Shown here: one piece after another, positions 37,483 through 50,370 of the stretch
Layout: each line of letters begins with the position of its first letter
How positions within the stretch are numbered: the first letter of the stretch is position 1
Source: Anarhynchus alexandrinus
Taxonomy: Eukaryota > Chordata > Aves > Charadriiformes > Charadriidae
DNA: 64,000 bases
NCBI GenBank assembly: GCA_008711295.1
Contig: VUYV01000120.1
Location: forward strand, 1,734,456 to 1,798,455
Direction of reading: 5' to 3'
The notes under the pieces: generated by a model
Seen by the model: the letters and a program-made list of their open reading frames with translations, nothing else
Told to the model about the DNA's origin: nothing
Databases searched by the model: none
Position numbers and translations under genes: made by a program

Positions 37483-40400
37483 AAAGAATAATAGACCTCT
37501 GAATAGCATTGTTGGTTCATTTAAATGTTGTTTCTTTAAATGCTTGACTGGTAATATTAAATTTGAATATCATCATCAGGTGTTTAGATAGAAATGTTAA
37601 GCTAATTTAAGGTGTTCGTTGTGGCAGAATTAAATCAGACAGCATTTTACATGGGCTGATTTAAAAGAGGGAGAACCCTGAAGCCCAGTGAAATCCTTTA
37701 GTGGTGCTTTCAGTTTTAGATTTCAGCAGTTTTTAAGAATGTAAGAGGTTATTCTAATGCAATGTAGTTCTGAAGGAATGAAGGTGAATTTGGCAAAGAG
37801 TAGCAAGAAGAATTGTTTATAGTTACTGATACAAATAAGACAATTATCCCTGCAAAAATGCATACGCAAGAGAGGCTCTGGAAGTTGAGTGAACTTGGTG
37901 TATGGCTGTCATTTGTGAGCTTGCAGGACTGGAAGTTCATTAGTATAATGAGAATTCATATATTGATTAAGTTAATTTGTGCTTACCAATTTTAGTGCAA
38001 ACTTTCCAATTTTTTTATTTTGTGGGAAAATTATTTTTTATTAGTGGGAAAACCTAAAATTTTCTGCAACCTTTCAAAGATCCTACTTATGGGCCACAGC
38101 TGTTGAGAAAGATTTATTTTCTTTTCCCAATTAGCAACGTTTTCTGGTGTTCATTCTCTACTTTAAGAAAATATTTGCTAGCCAGGTTTTTAACCCTATT
38201 AAACAGGACAGAAAACTTCACTGTGACCTACCACTTCGGCTTGTCTTGAATTACAAGTTTGCTGAGTAGACATTTAAACCAGTGAGTTTGTTTGTACAGT
38301 AGAGCGGATATGAAGTAAACACTCTTAGTTATATGTGTTTTCTTGTCTTCACCTCCACTCCTTAGTAGTAGAATTGTCCGTGACACTGTCCAGTGTCCTA
38401 CTGATTCTCTTTAGGAAGTATCATCTTGCCGAAGCTGCATTGTGGCTCCTCCCCTTTACTCTGAAATAGTAACGTCAGAGTTTGCTGCTGGCTCATGAAC
38501 ACCGAGCGTAACTTGGTGAGAACAGTCACCTTCCTCTGAAACTTGAGTCCCGTCCCATAAACTATAAGGTGGTACAGGATAAAACATCTATGTATCATTT
38601 ACTTCAACAAAATAATTCAAGGTATGTTACAAGCATGAAAAAAAAAAAAAAGCTTTTCTAGACTGTTTTTAAAATAATCCATGGAGTCTCTAAAGTAAGA
38701 CATAGACAGTAGGAACAGGATATTTGGACATGGCTGTCCTCCAGGTCCTCCTCACAGTCAAAGCTATGCTTTGTTTTTCTGCTTTTCCTACTTATCCAAA
38801 TTACTTTTTCCAAAAGGCCAGAAGCCTTTTGAAGTATTCCTTTAGAAGAGTGATTTCTTGGTTTTGTAGTGCTCATCCCTGTCATGGATATAGTGGGAGT
38901 CTGTTACCTGAAGAACATGAAGTGACACGATCAACTTAAATCAGTCTTAATCCTAATACGTTTTACTTCATATTGCAAGTATCCTGAAGTGTGCACTTCA
39001 GAGGTTTGGGGAATTTTTTTTTCTGTTGTTGCAATGTTTTGGGTTTTGGGGGGATTTTAGTGCTTACCTTCAGCTGGCTTTAAAAGACTATATACAATTA
39101 GAATAGCAAAAGTAAGTGAAGTCACCCACCAGTTGATTGTTGTTGACTCCCAGTAATGAACTGGACACTGGCAGAATATCAGGGATCAGTTTCAGCAAAA
39201 AAAAAAAGCACAAAACAAACAAACAACAAAAAGGAAGGCTGATTTTAGAAGGCTTTTACTGAAAAAATTAGCAATGAAATGTACAGCATGAATTGAAATA
39301 ATGTAATGTAAATATTTAATTACAGAAATACATTAGCTTAATGCTTTTACTCTCTTAAAACTTGCAGGAGTTTCAGTATGAAAACTTTATTGTTCTGCTA
39401 GGAAACACTAATAGGTGGCCAGCCTAACAGGCTGAACCTTGCCCAGTTTCAGATGTTGAGCTGAGGGTGAGGGTCTCAACTTACCTGCAGCTGAAAACCT
39501 CAGCGTGGGCATGAGTTCAGCGCTAGAAGAAAGCTGCTGCAGGCCACAGCCCAGCTTTTATTATCTAATAGCTAATACAAAGCTTTCATATTAAAATTTG
39601 ATAAGGGGCTGTACTCGCCTTATCACCTTGTTTCTAGGTAGACTGTAACCTTTAGCCTGATTTTTATATTCCCTACGTACACAAATCAGCTGGGTCTTGT
39701 TCTGTGGTTGGTTCTTGCTTTGCATGCAGTGAAGCACATTCCTTCTGCCACCTCTCGCATACACCCGATCCCTTTGATTTTTCTTCCTTAACCATCTCTT
39801 TTTGGCCTGAAGCTGCCAGACTATTCCATAAAAGTCTGCAAATCTTCTAGGTGGTGTTGTATTCCCTCTTGCATCTTCTGCGTGCCTTTTCTACATTTTC
39901 TCGTATTGGGAAGAGTGCGCACTTGCTTTCTACACCACCTACCCGCTCTAGTAGGGTTTGAGGCTCTCAGGTGCACTGCTAAAAAGCTAAACTCTTCCTA
40001 CCCGCCTCTACAGGCAGCTAATTCATGCTCTGGTGTGAATACCTTGTCTCAGCTTATCTGGCGGCGCGTAGACATTCAGTCTGTTTCCACTCGGTAGGTC
40101 CCGCGTTGGCAGAGCCCTGCAGCATATGCTGAACATTTCAGTCCCAGCTGAAGTCAGTGAGCTTCTCGCGTGCTTAAAAGTAAGCCCATTCATATGGTTT
40201 TGTGGCACTGAACCCGCAATTCATTTCCTCTGCCGTTGCTATGGGTTTTTCTGAAAGAAGAGGGAGAAACAAAGGAAGACACAATTGTACAGTCTACATT
40301 AGTGAAGGCAAAGAAAATTAATGGAGCTACTTTTGACCCGTCTTTATTTTTTTTGGTTTCAGTATTGCTTGACTTCAAAAGGTTTTTGCACCGTTGCCTG

Positions 40401-43400
40401 GAAAATGTATTTAGTCTAGTGACTGGTGCTGGTGTATCATGTTCTTCATGTTTGAAAAGTGTATGCTTTTAAGCAATGTAATCCCTGCGCTCCAATTTAC
40501 AAGTTTTTTACAAGTAATGGTCTCCAACCTTATCCCAAATTCCTTCATCTTTACCTCTTTAAAAAAGTTTTTATATGGTTAGCATAAATATCTTTCGTGC
40601 TTCAAGCGCTGATGGAGAGCGCAGACTCAATGCACGTCAGTGAACCAACAACTTCAGTAGTTCTCCTGCTCTAATGAGGAGGATGGAAACAGCTGTCGGA
40701 AGCAGAGTGTCTCCTGAGTACTAGCACAATAAGACTCATTTTTCTATGTCTGCTCAAGCATTATAAGTCTTAATATTGCCACTTCTTTGCCACCCAGATC
40801 ACACTCAGTGGTTCTCTCCTGTGTTTGAATGCTCTGCTCACCAGGAGCAAAACCCTTCGTTCTCCTGTGCTGGTTATGGCTTACGCTGTCTAAGCAGAAC
40901 AGCTTTGACTGGATGGTGGTTACGAATCCTGAAGGGTGCAAGCCTCAGTGCAAAAAAGAAGATACAGGAGATATTGGATATAGGAGATAAAACTCACCCC
41001 ATTTCACCAGTCCTAATTCTTCTGTACTTCTAGCTAGAGAAAACCTTAAGACAAAGACACTGGGCAGCCCAAGCCTTCAGGCCAGCTGTCTCTTTTGACA
41101 TATATTTCATTAGGCAGTTGTAGTTCCTGAATTACACACGTTCTTTGTCTATTACGTCGTGACCCCTAGCACAGCTGGTGATGTTTTTTCGAAGGGGAGG
41201 AGGAAAACTGGGGTTTGTCTGTTTTGATCTCATGGAAATCGAATCTTTATGAAAAGAAAGCCAATGTTTTCCTCTCCTGGTCAGAAGAACAGCTGGGAGG
41301 GGCTGTTTCCATAGGTCCCCTTTTGCCAGCCACCATGAGGATTTCGGGCCAGGAACCCTCGTGCGTATCAGCTCGGAGAAGATGTGGCTGTTTTCCTTTT
41401 GCCATGCACAGATAGGGTCATTGACTCCATTCAGCTGAAGGCCTTCTGTAATCGATTTTCAAAACAGTCTGAGGTCGTTGCATACTGTGCCCTACGGCAT
41501 CCCAAGGATTTGTACATTGTGTGCTTTGACCTGATTCTTTTTTCCCTCTCTCCCAGCATCCTGAGGTAGATCTGCCACGCTTTGTTGTCCCTCACAAGCA
41601 TCTGGGAGGGGGGGTGCGTGTAGACATTTGATTTGATTTTTTAATTAATGCTTAGAAATCCACATGTAGCATCAGCTTTTGGCTTTCCACTGCCCAACCT
41701 TTGGTGTCATTGCCCAAATTACAGCCCTGATGGAGCCTTTGCATGATGTGTTCAAACTGTTTGGACCTGTTCTGGCAGCACATTCACAAAAATATTTATG
41801 AAGCCACAAGACCAGACCATGGGTCTGTTAAGATGTAGAGGAAATACACATTTTGAGTCATGTTCCTTGCTTCTCTACAAGATACAGAGATAAAGACATC
41901 ACTTTGCATAGATCCCTAGTCTGAGCCAATTAACTGAGCATTCCAGAGAGCTTTTTTATTCGTTAGTCTCAGCTCAGACTATTTTGTTTTAATTTGATAC
42001 CTGCTCGAGTTAAAATGTTTATACGGATCTGTCCATGCATGTGGCTGGTGCTTTACAGCCAAACATAAACAGAAGATAATAACAGAGTACTTCTCACAGC
42101 AGAAATTTAGAAATAAAAGAAACTCACACGAATTAAGCGTAGGGAAAAATTGCAGTGAAAATAACCGTAGAACAGGGAAAGATAAGTGTTATTTCTCTAG
42201 ATTAAATGTTAATTATTTATATTAATATTTGCATATATTGCATACTTATGGTTAATATTTGATAGAAGTATGAAAATGGAATAACTACTTTTTAAAAAAG
42301 AGTTTGACAAACCAGTTTATTCCTGTTTAAATGTCAGATATGCTCTGTGTTTAAATGGAGCCACCCTGCTGTCAAAAACAGACAGAAAAAGTCCCAAGAC
42401 GGTACCCAAGCAAATACATGCCTACGTTCCAGTCTCATTTAGGAGCACAATCTCTAATTGCAAAAGTGCTTTTGAAAACTGTATTAGGAATTTTCTCCAC
42501 TAGCAAATCAGCTATTTTCTTTGCAGAAGTGAACAATGGAGAACTGACCTAAATACACACAATTATGCAGGAAATTTTGCTTTGGGGCACAAAATGGAAT
42601 TGTCGGCTGGGTATGAAAGTTAATTTGAATTTCAGACCGAGTCCCAACTGTTGCAGAAGGGAGAGTCAAAGGAAACTATATTTGAGGGATTTTTCCAGCC
42701 AGCTGTGAACGCTGAATTTTCCTGCAGTAATCGCCTTTTTATAAATGAGACTTGTAAATGCTTGTAAAACAGGCTGTCACTGCTGAAGTTTTCTCACCCT
42801 CTTTCTTCCTGTGCTTCAAATAATTGTCTGCCTGTGTTCAGGGAGACGTCCTAGGATAGGATGGCCTCTTTCTCCTGGTTAGTGGCGAATGCTGGATCTG
42901 GGCTGTTGCCACTAAGTCTGGCTGCTGCAGAACTGAGCAGTAGAAAATGCAGCCGGTATGAAGGCAAGGCCCAGACACCTCAGCAGTAGAAATTTGGACA
43001 AAAATTTGAGGGTCAAAATGCTGCACTTGCCTTCTCTTTCTCTTTGCAGACGGGGTATGCTTTCCAGAACAAAAAGCAACAAAGAGAGAAACAGGTTAAT
43101 GAAAAACAAAACAATCCCATGTAACAAATGGGAAGAGGCCAGAACTGTCTGTTCATCTCAACAGATTATAATGCAGAATGATGAAAAAATAGCAGAGGAA
43201 ATGGAATAGGAAATCAAAATAGAGAAATGAATAGAAAGTTTCTAGAAAATCAAATAGAATTAATAAAAAGTTACTAGAAAATCAAAAGCTGGTAGTCTCC
43301 TATTTATCCGTAGGCTGAATCTGTAGTCTCTGATAAAAAAACTTGCATTTGCAGTGTGCTCCAAAAATCAAGATGTTGCAATATGGTAAACCTACACCTG

Positions 43401-45055
43401 CGGTCTGCATTGCTTCTTACTGAACAAAGCCTTCACCGAGGGATGTCAAACACTTTCCAAAGGGAGAATGTCTCTAATTCTGCTCTTTGGCTGTAAAACA
43501 GCTCTTCCTCTTCTGGGAGAGTCAGGCAGTGAGAGGTGGTGGGGTGGGACAGACATGCTGTTGTCATGTCTGGGACCCAAATGAACCTGAAAACCCCAAG
43601 AATGCTGCAGTGCAGCCTCTTACCTAATTCTTTGCTCTTCCTTTCAGCAGCTGAGGAAAACCTCCACGGCTAGTTTTGGGGGTGACCTGGAGAAGCCATG
43701 GAGAACTAGGCAAGCAAAAGCCTGGTGAGGGCTTGTATATTGAATAGGATCCTCATCCCACTGTAGGTCCATTTCCTACAGTGCTTGGGATCAAGTCCAA
43801 TTTGGAGATAGTCAGGTTTTATTAATTTTTTTTATGCTATTCCTTTCCAATTTAGAATAACTTGTCCATGGGAGAAATACCTACTGCACCAAACAGCAAG
43901 GCTGAGGCTGTTATTTCAAATGCCCTAGAAGAGAAGCGTCCCTCGAGAAAATTATTTTCCAGTGCTCCTGGTTTTAACTCACTAACTCCAGTCTCAGTGA
44001 GTGCACAGATGGTCCTGGGCATGGCCAGGTGTCTTGGGAGCTCTACAGGTAACTGCAGGTTTATAGGCAGAAGGTAGAGGTGATAGGAAGGAGGGACAGA
44101 TCTTCATTTGCCCCAGAGGGAAGTCAAACTTCTCCCATATCACAAGCTACGCCTTGGGGCTGCGCATGTGCCTTGCTCATACCTTAATTTCTTTAGGCAT
44201 AATTATGCTTGGCCCCACTTACGTCTTACAGTTCATACAGATGGAGGCTATAAAAACCCAGTGATGTAATGTCTCCATTTGAAACATCTGCCCACTTCTT
44301 CCTCCAGCCTGTGGGTCAGAGGAAGCCATGAAAAAAAGGCTCAAGGACATTCCTCCTGCCTCTGTCTGATTTCTGCCTTGATAGGGCTCGGACCAATGTT
44401 GCTTCAATTAATTTATGTTCTTTTAAAGCACATGTTTCAGAGCACTTCAAAAGCTGGATTCCCTAATCTTTGGCAGATCAGCATGAGTCAGAAGCATCTG
44501 CAGGAAGAGCAGAGCGGTGCCTCGGTAGCGTATTTCACAGCGAGCAACGGGCACGCTTGTGTCAGAAGGAGCAGTGCTCTAGCAGGGGTAGGTCAGACGG
44601 CAGAAGGGGCTTTAGCAGAAGGTTGTGCTGAGTTCAGCAAAGCTGGTGCAGCCAGCAGCACGTAGTTCTCCAAGTCTGTTGTAAGCTGCTGCTTTAGGAA
44701 TGTTCAGAGGAAGCAACTTTTGTACTGCTGCCCTCCCCTGGATTTTCTTTGTACGTTTGGCAACGGATTAGAAAGCGAAAGAAATGGAAAAATTATAAAT
44801 AATGCATTTTTACATGCGCAGGAGCACACCCAGCCCTTCCTTTCCCCGCTGGGAATCTCTCCTGCAGCGCTGCCTGTAACCTCTGGTTTAATGGCTGTGC
44901 AGTGGGGAGTCCCCGTGGCAGCTGTCAGCAGGGCTGAGGTTTTGTGGTGGGACTGGAAATCTTCAAGCGTCTGTGCAGCATGTATGGCAGCAGAGCCAAG
45001 AGCACTCTGCTGGGGCAGGGCCACCACCACTGCAAAGCTCCCAGCGAGCCTACCT
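37483..45055. other. Intergenic, no gene seen
   Basis: About 7.6 kb of mainly unique sequence. An A/C-rich tract lies at 39200-39235. No open frame shows family resemblance or exon-like splice flanks. I recognise no transposon in this stretch before the CR1 fragment, though old, diverged repeats would escape reading by eye. Confidence 0.6.
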
Positions 45056-45540
45056 GTCCAAGACAGATTTTCCCATACTCTAACGGGGCTTTCACAGGTG
45101 GCACCACCCTCGAATTGCTGGCAATGCTCTGCCTAAGGCAGCCCAGGAGGCTGTTGGCCTTCAGTGCCATGAGGCCACATGCCTGGCCCACGGGCAACTT
45201 GGTGTCCAATAGGACCCGCAGGGACTTCTGGGCAAAGTTGCTTTCCAGCTGGTCAGCCCAGCCTGTGCTGGCGCACGGGGTTATTTCTCCTCTGCATAGG
45301 ACTTTGCATTTCCCATTGCTGAACTTCATGAGACTGCTGTTGACCTGCTTCTCCATCCTGTTGAGGGCCCTCTGAACGGCAGCACAACCCTCTGGTGTAT
45401 CAACCACTCCTCCAAATTTTATACCATTTTCCAACTTGCTGAGGGTGCACTCTTTCCTGCCACCCAGGTCGGTAATGAAGAGGTTAAACAGTGTTGGCCC
45501 CTGTATCAACCCCTGGGGTACACCACTTTTTTGGGTGTGA
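45056..45540 (-). mobile_element. CR1 LINE ORF2 reverse-transcriptase fragment, inactive
   Basis: Read on the minus strand, the translation follows CR1 reverse transcriptase: GLIQGPTLFNLFITDL, ECTLSKLENGIKFGGVVDTP, EGCAAVQRALNRMEKQ, LMKFSNGKCKVL, and ADQLESNFAQKSLRVLLDTK. These align with the CR1 patterns GSVLGPVLFN, CTLSKFADDTKLGG and LMKFNKGKCKVL. The catalytic FADD box reads LENG here, so both active-site aspartates are lost. After LLGCLRQSIASNSR the match decays through small deletions. It is a 5'- and 3'-truncated fossil. The open frame of about 194 codons survives by chance. Confidence 0.9.
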
Positions 45541-46260
45541 CGTGTGAGTCACGGTGTGGTGACCCTTCCCCGGTGCACCTTTCTCTGGCCTCCTGGCTGG
45601 AGGGGCAGACAAGAAGCAGTGGACTGCCATTTTTAAAAGGACAAATTTGGAGCGGGATCACAAGAAAGCATGGCCTGAGTATACTGCATATTCACTGGGA
45701 ACAAGAGTTGCTTCTGAAAAGAAGCGACCGGGGCTTCCACTGCCTCCACTCTCAGTCTAGATGAGACAACAGGGGCTGGGGGAGGTAGGCTGAGGTTGAA
45801 GAAGCAGGAATTTCTCCCCTTTAGCATCCAGAACTCGTTTAGCTTATAGCACACGCTTTTCAGGGAAGAGGAGCAATAAGAAGTGATGGGAGAGACGGTG
45901 CTTACCTGGCATCATTGTCTCAGTAGTTTTATTTGCAACTGTGTTGTGGTCCTTGACCTTGAGATTTTTCTGGGAGGGAAAGACAGGAGACACCTTTGAC
46001 TCAGATAGGTGAAAAGGGACTGTGCTTGCAAGCAGCCTCGCGTGCAGTGGCGTGTGTGCTACATTGCCAGGGCGAAGAAGACAGGAGCACTCAGACTCCC
46101 TTCATTCCGCGGTTCATCCATGCCCAGACTTGCTACATCAACCCAAGTCAAAGGACAGGACCTGCAAACCGAAACAATCCCACTCCTCACTTTCCCCTCA
46201 TTAGTGTTGTCGCTGTTTATTTGTTTCACAGCAGTGCCCAGGGCTGCCTGTCATGGACCA

Positions 46261-46740
46261 GCCCCGGCCGGGGAGAGTTTCTGGCTGCACACAAAGGGAC
46301 GGGTCCTGCCCGGTGTGGGTGCGACAGGCAAATTCCAGGAGCTTCAGTGAAACAAAGAGGCAGCGTCACGGGTGCCACGAGAACTGAGTTTTCACAGCAT
46401 TTCTATTACCGCACCTGATCCTGAATGCAGCCATCAGCAAAGTCCCGGGCAACTCCGCGCACAAAAGGCCGGACCACACAGCCGGAATCAAGCAGCGATG
46501 GGGCAAACCCTGTTCGCCGCCGGGAAGGGAGGGGGCGAACGCTGCTTGAGTTTTGAATACCCTCCGTCAGCACCGAGGACCCTGCCAGCTAAAATCTTTT
46601 ATTAATTTAAACTTTAAATAGCGCTGGCAGCGCTTTACCCGAAGTAAGGGCACAAAGCAGCGTGGTTGCACGCAGCCGCGGGCTGTTGCAGGTGTAGCTG
46701 TCTGCCGGCACGGCTGCCACGCTCGCGGTTTTTATATGAC
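46261..46740. promoter_or_regulatory. Intergenic CpG-dense patch (candidate orphan CpG island)
   Basis: By hand I count about 34 CpG in 480 bases, against very few in the flanks, with GC well above background. It includes the near-palindrome AGCGCTGGCAGCGCT at 46620-46634. No exon or open frame with family resemblance is attached. It could be a promoter of a non-coding or unannotated transcript, or a developmental enhancer CpG island. No repeat family was recognised. Confidence 0.45.
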
Positions 46741-48880
46741 CCAAGCCTTCTGTCACCAGAGACCCCGCAGTCAGCTCTCTACAGTCACCTGGGGTTAGAG
46801 GCAGGGAGCACTAATGCCCTTTGTTCACCGGGTAAATTCTATTTCCCTTCCCATTGTGCCGTGCCGCTTGTCAATGTAACGTTACACCCGGGGTAGGAGA
46901 CTTGTACAAAGAAACTTCAGTGCTGGCTGGCAAATTACAATCCTTCACTTGTGAATGGGGACGTCATAAGAGATGGGTTGAAGCAATGCACCTGGTGTAA
47001 ATAATTACGTGCTTGAAATAGGGGGAAAGGGCTGAAGGCAAGCTAAATGCCAGGTGATTGCTTTGGATGGCAAAGGAAGGACTTTTCATGCGGGAAGAAC
47101 AAATGCCCCGCTCAGGAGTCGGCTGGTGATGGAATGATTAATCTTTTCTCTTTTCCTCCTCATTCTTTCCTTGACTTTTGGGGGGTTTTGTTCATCCTCC
47201 ACTACCTCCCCCTTTTGTTCTTATTCCCAGAGCAACACCTGGAGGTAGGGGCTGCCTTAGGAAAGGAACCCCACAGTGGCTTATTCCAGATTGTATTTCA
47301 AATAACCTGGGTCTTTGTTTTTTCCAAGACCCCTTTGATCTGCAAACTACCCTTTAAATGATTGAAGCAGGAATCCGAATGCCAGTGAATTTGCTTTACT
47401 AGCCAGCTGAGTTGGATTTCTTAGACCTGCAGCAACTATGCTGTGGTCAAATGATGTTGGGAGCAATGGTGGTGGTCCTTGACTTGCGTTGAGATGTGTA
47501 GTGCAGCTGAGCTTACCATGATCAAAGCTCTTTTTCGGCAATTCTCCGTGCCTTCTGCTACTAGAGGAATCAAACAAGCTCATACGGGTGAAACACGAAA
47601 TATAGAAACATCCTTTCTTGGGAGAGTTGCGCTCTTTCTTTTGAGAAGGAAAGAGGAATGGGATTTTTAGGGGCCTCTGCATAAACCCTGGTGCTCAGCA
47701 ACATGTGTGCACACAGGCAAACATTCATCCGGTTCCATCCCTTGTGCCCACACAGGTGGGAAGAATGGTGTACCTGTACTCAGTGTTTCTCCGGTCCTAG
47801 GGGCTGCGCCACAGAGAGCTGCACCTTTCCTCTCCAAATGTTGTTTTCAATTACACCAGTTGCCTTTGGAATGATATAAAAGCTGTTGATCATTGGGCAA
47901 CGTTCCTGCATCTCCAGAAGAGATTACGAAGAGTTGGCAGGATGTTTCCATGCCACCTCTAGACACAGTAATACAGGGGCGGACACCCTGAGGCCAAAGA
48001 CACAAAGCTTTGGTTGACTTCCCAGTGGCAGAGCAGTGAAAGGGCTGGTTAACATGTCTCTCTGCTTGGGTTTGGGGAAATCGGCTGCGTATTGCTGCTT
48101 TTCCAGATGAATTTTTTGACCCTGAAATGAACAACATGATAGAACAGGCATTGTGGAGATAAGACTAATGATGGCAGGTAACTCAGCCCATTAGCAAGGA
48201 TTATTTATAACCCCTTAAACCAGATAAATGTAAATTCTGAAACAAAGCTCTTAATTTCCATCTTGTCTTCTTTCCTTCATGTGCTTTGTTTTTCAAATTT
48301 TAATCCAAAATACCAGAATAACAATAGTCATTGTACATTTTCCTACTGTGTGATTTTTTATTCATCTATTTATCTATTATAGCGCTTCCCTCTCCCTCCC
48401 CCCTTCCCCTCTCCCCCAGTAATCACCGCAACTCAAGGGGAAAGAGTCAGGATTCTGGCAAAACCTGTTTCTAACTAAACAAGTGAAATCCTGCCCCCAC
48501 TGACGCCACTGGCGCATTTACATTGCCTTCATTTGGGCCAGAGTTTCACCAAATACAGAGCTGAAACTGGATTTCTGTTGATTATTTTGGAGTGGGCATC
48601 AGTGAAGAAAAGAATCCGGAGAAAAAGAAAAATTCAAATTAGAGGGCCCTATTGCCCCAGAGCGGGTGTAAGAGCGTACATTGGCTGAGGACCGGCCCCT
48701 TTGAAACCAGTCAGCAGCACAAGAGCAGTTAAACGTTAGCGGATCAGCTGCTTTACCCCCCCCCCCAAATCTGAAGCCACTTGAAAGAGCCAACGTAGAG
48801 TTCTTGTCTGATCCTTAACAGGACCCGTGGCTGCCTTATTCATCGTGCAAGATCTACCGTTACAGAGCAGGCTTCAAAAA
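46741..48880. other. Intergenic, no gene seen
   Basis: Mixed-composition unique sequence. A C/T-rich run lies at about 48387-48418. No coding exon could be supported. Confidence 0.6.
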
Positions 48881-48884
48881 AGAG

Positions 48885-49600
48885 CGTTTTCAAAAAATAA
48901 ATAAATAAAAAGCCCCCTTGAAAAGCATTTTATTGCTTTTCATGTTTAAGAAGTCTGGGAAAGCAGCGAGGCTGCGGGAACCTGGACGTTTCCCCACTCG
49001 CAATATTATTTAGCTCTTGTCATGCTCTGTTTCTTCATGTAGCCATTACGAGCGACTAATGCAGCGACACAGCGCTGAGCACGGCTCTCCCCGGGGCTGG
49101 GGATCTCATGTCAGGAGGGTACGATCCAATTCACATCGAGATGGATACATTAAATCTTTTTACTCGATGCCTTGTCAAGAAAAGCCGATCTGCCTGCTAT
49201 CAAATGCAGGGAGAGCCCCCCAGCCCATAAAAGCAGTTTTATGTGCTCATTGATACAGAATAGATTGTCACTAAACCTTTCAGGCATTGTTGTCAAGGTC
49301 AATAATACTGATCTATTTTAGCACAACAGGGGGGTAAAAAAGGAACTCTGTCAAGATATGACCTTTAAAAGACCTCGTCTTTGGAGAATCAAAATTAAAA
49401 AAATGTGGAAAGGATGTTATTTTGTTACCTTTGGGCTTATCTGAACAGGCAGTAATTACACTCATTAGCAAAGAAATAGCTCGAGAAATGATTGGGTTAG
49501 TAGCGAGATGTTCCAACCAATAAAGCAAATGGTGCACTAATGTGGTGAGTTCATGTAAAGATGTTTAAAATTCATTTTTCTGGCTGTGATAGCCAATGAG
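48885..49600. promoter_or_regulatory. Candidate conserved non-coding element(s)
   Basis: After a short AAATA run (48893-48909), about 650 bases have the texture of vertebrate developmental enhancers. There is no repeat signature and stops occur in all frames. Homeodomain-type cores (TAATTA, CATTAG, TAATAC) and a CCAAT motif are interspersed. Examples are GGCAGTAATTACACTCATTA near 49448-49467 and CCAACCAATAAAGC near 49512. The position, downstream of PPM1A and toward the expected SIX cluster, supports the idea. No alignment was possible. Confidence 0.3.
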
Positions 49601-50149
49601 CTTTCTCTCAATGGGGCACAGAGATCGCACATCCAACTGCACTGGCCCTTCCCTCCCGCTCCCGTTACCCTGCGCTTCTTTCCTGCTGGTTTCAGCCAGA
49701 CCAGTTGGTCTTAGCAGCAAGGACTGCGCCTGCCTCTGCACAGCCCTTGGGGCTCAGGTGGGTTCTTTGCGCACTGTGGTGCCATGGAGCGTTCGGTGGG
49801 GGTCGCACACGTGTCTGCATCTTGGACAAGGTCTTCAGCCATGGAGAAGGCAAAGCAGAGGCAGTGGTGGGGGTCCTAACCAGACTCACTGGGCATGCTG
49901 AAAGCAGTTATCTGTTTTAATCTCAGTCTCAACTCACTGCTGGGACAGCTCCTGGTATTGGTACAGACACAGGAACTTAAATGAGAGTAAATCTTCTTCT
50001 GTACAACCGCTCTCGGGTCCTAAGGGTTGGACATGAGGGCAAACACTTTCCAGTTTTCTGTTGAACGTAAACAGACTTCATTGTGCCAGTTTGCAATGTA
50101 AAACTGCAAAATATGGTTCATAACATGACCTTACAACCTTTCTTTAGGT

Positions 50150-50370
50150 ACACAATTATTTCATCACTGCTTTTCCTCCTCTTATCAGAATGTGGATAAT
50201 TGGGGGTGGAGTTACATGTGACTCATGACCCATGAGTCACGCCCAAGTGCTTTAGCTCACACATGTTCCATTAGCCAGCATCTACGGGCATTATTGTGTC
50301 TAATCAAAAGAGCTGATATGCAAAATCACCAGGCTAGTTAGCCTTACTTGGGAAGAGCTATAGGTAGAAG
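50150..50370. promoter_or_regulatory. Candidate enhancer with AP-1-type palindrome
   Basis: GTGACTCATG at 50218-50227 and CATGAGTCAC at 50231-50240 form a perfect inverted repeat with a 3 bp spacer, each arm holding a TGACTCA core as bound by AP-1/Maf-type bZIP factors. Nearby are ATCAAAAG (TCF/LEF-like) and ATGCAAAA (POU-like). Function is inferred from motifs only. Confidence 0.35.

Noticed and set aside
44704..45136. Frames of 138 and 108 codons beside the CR1 fragment
   Set aside because: They overlap on opposite strands without family resemblance and partly shadow the CR1 relic.
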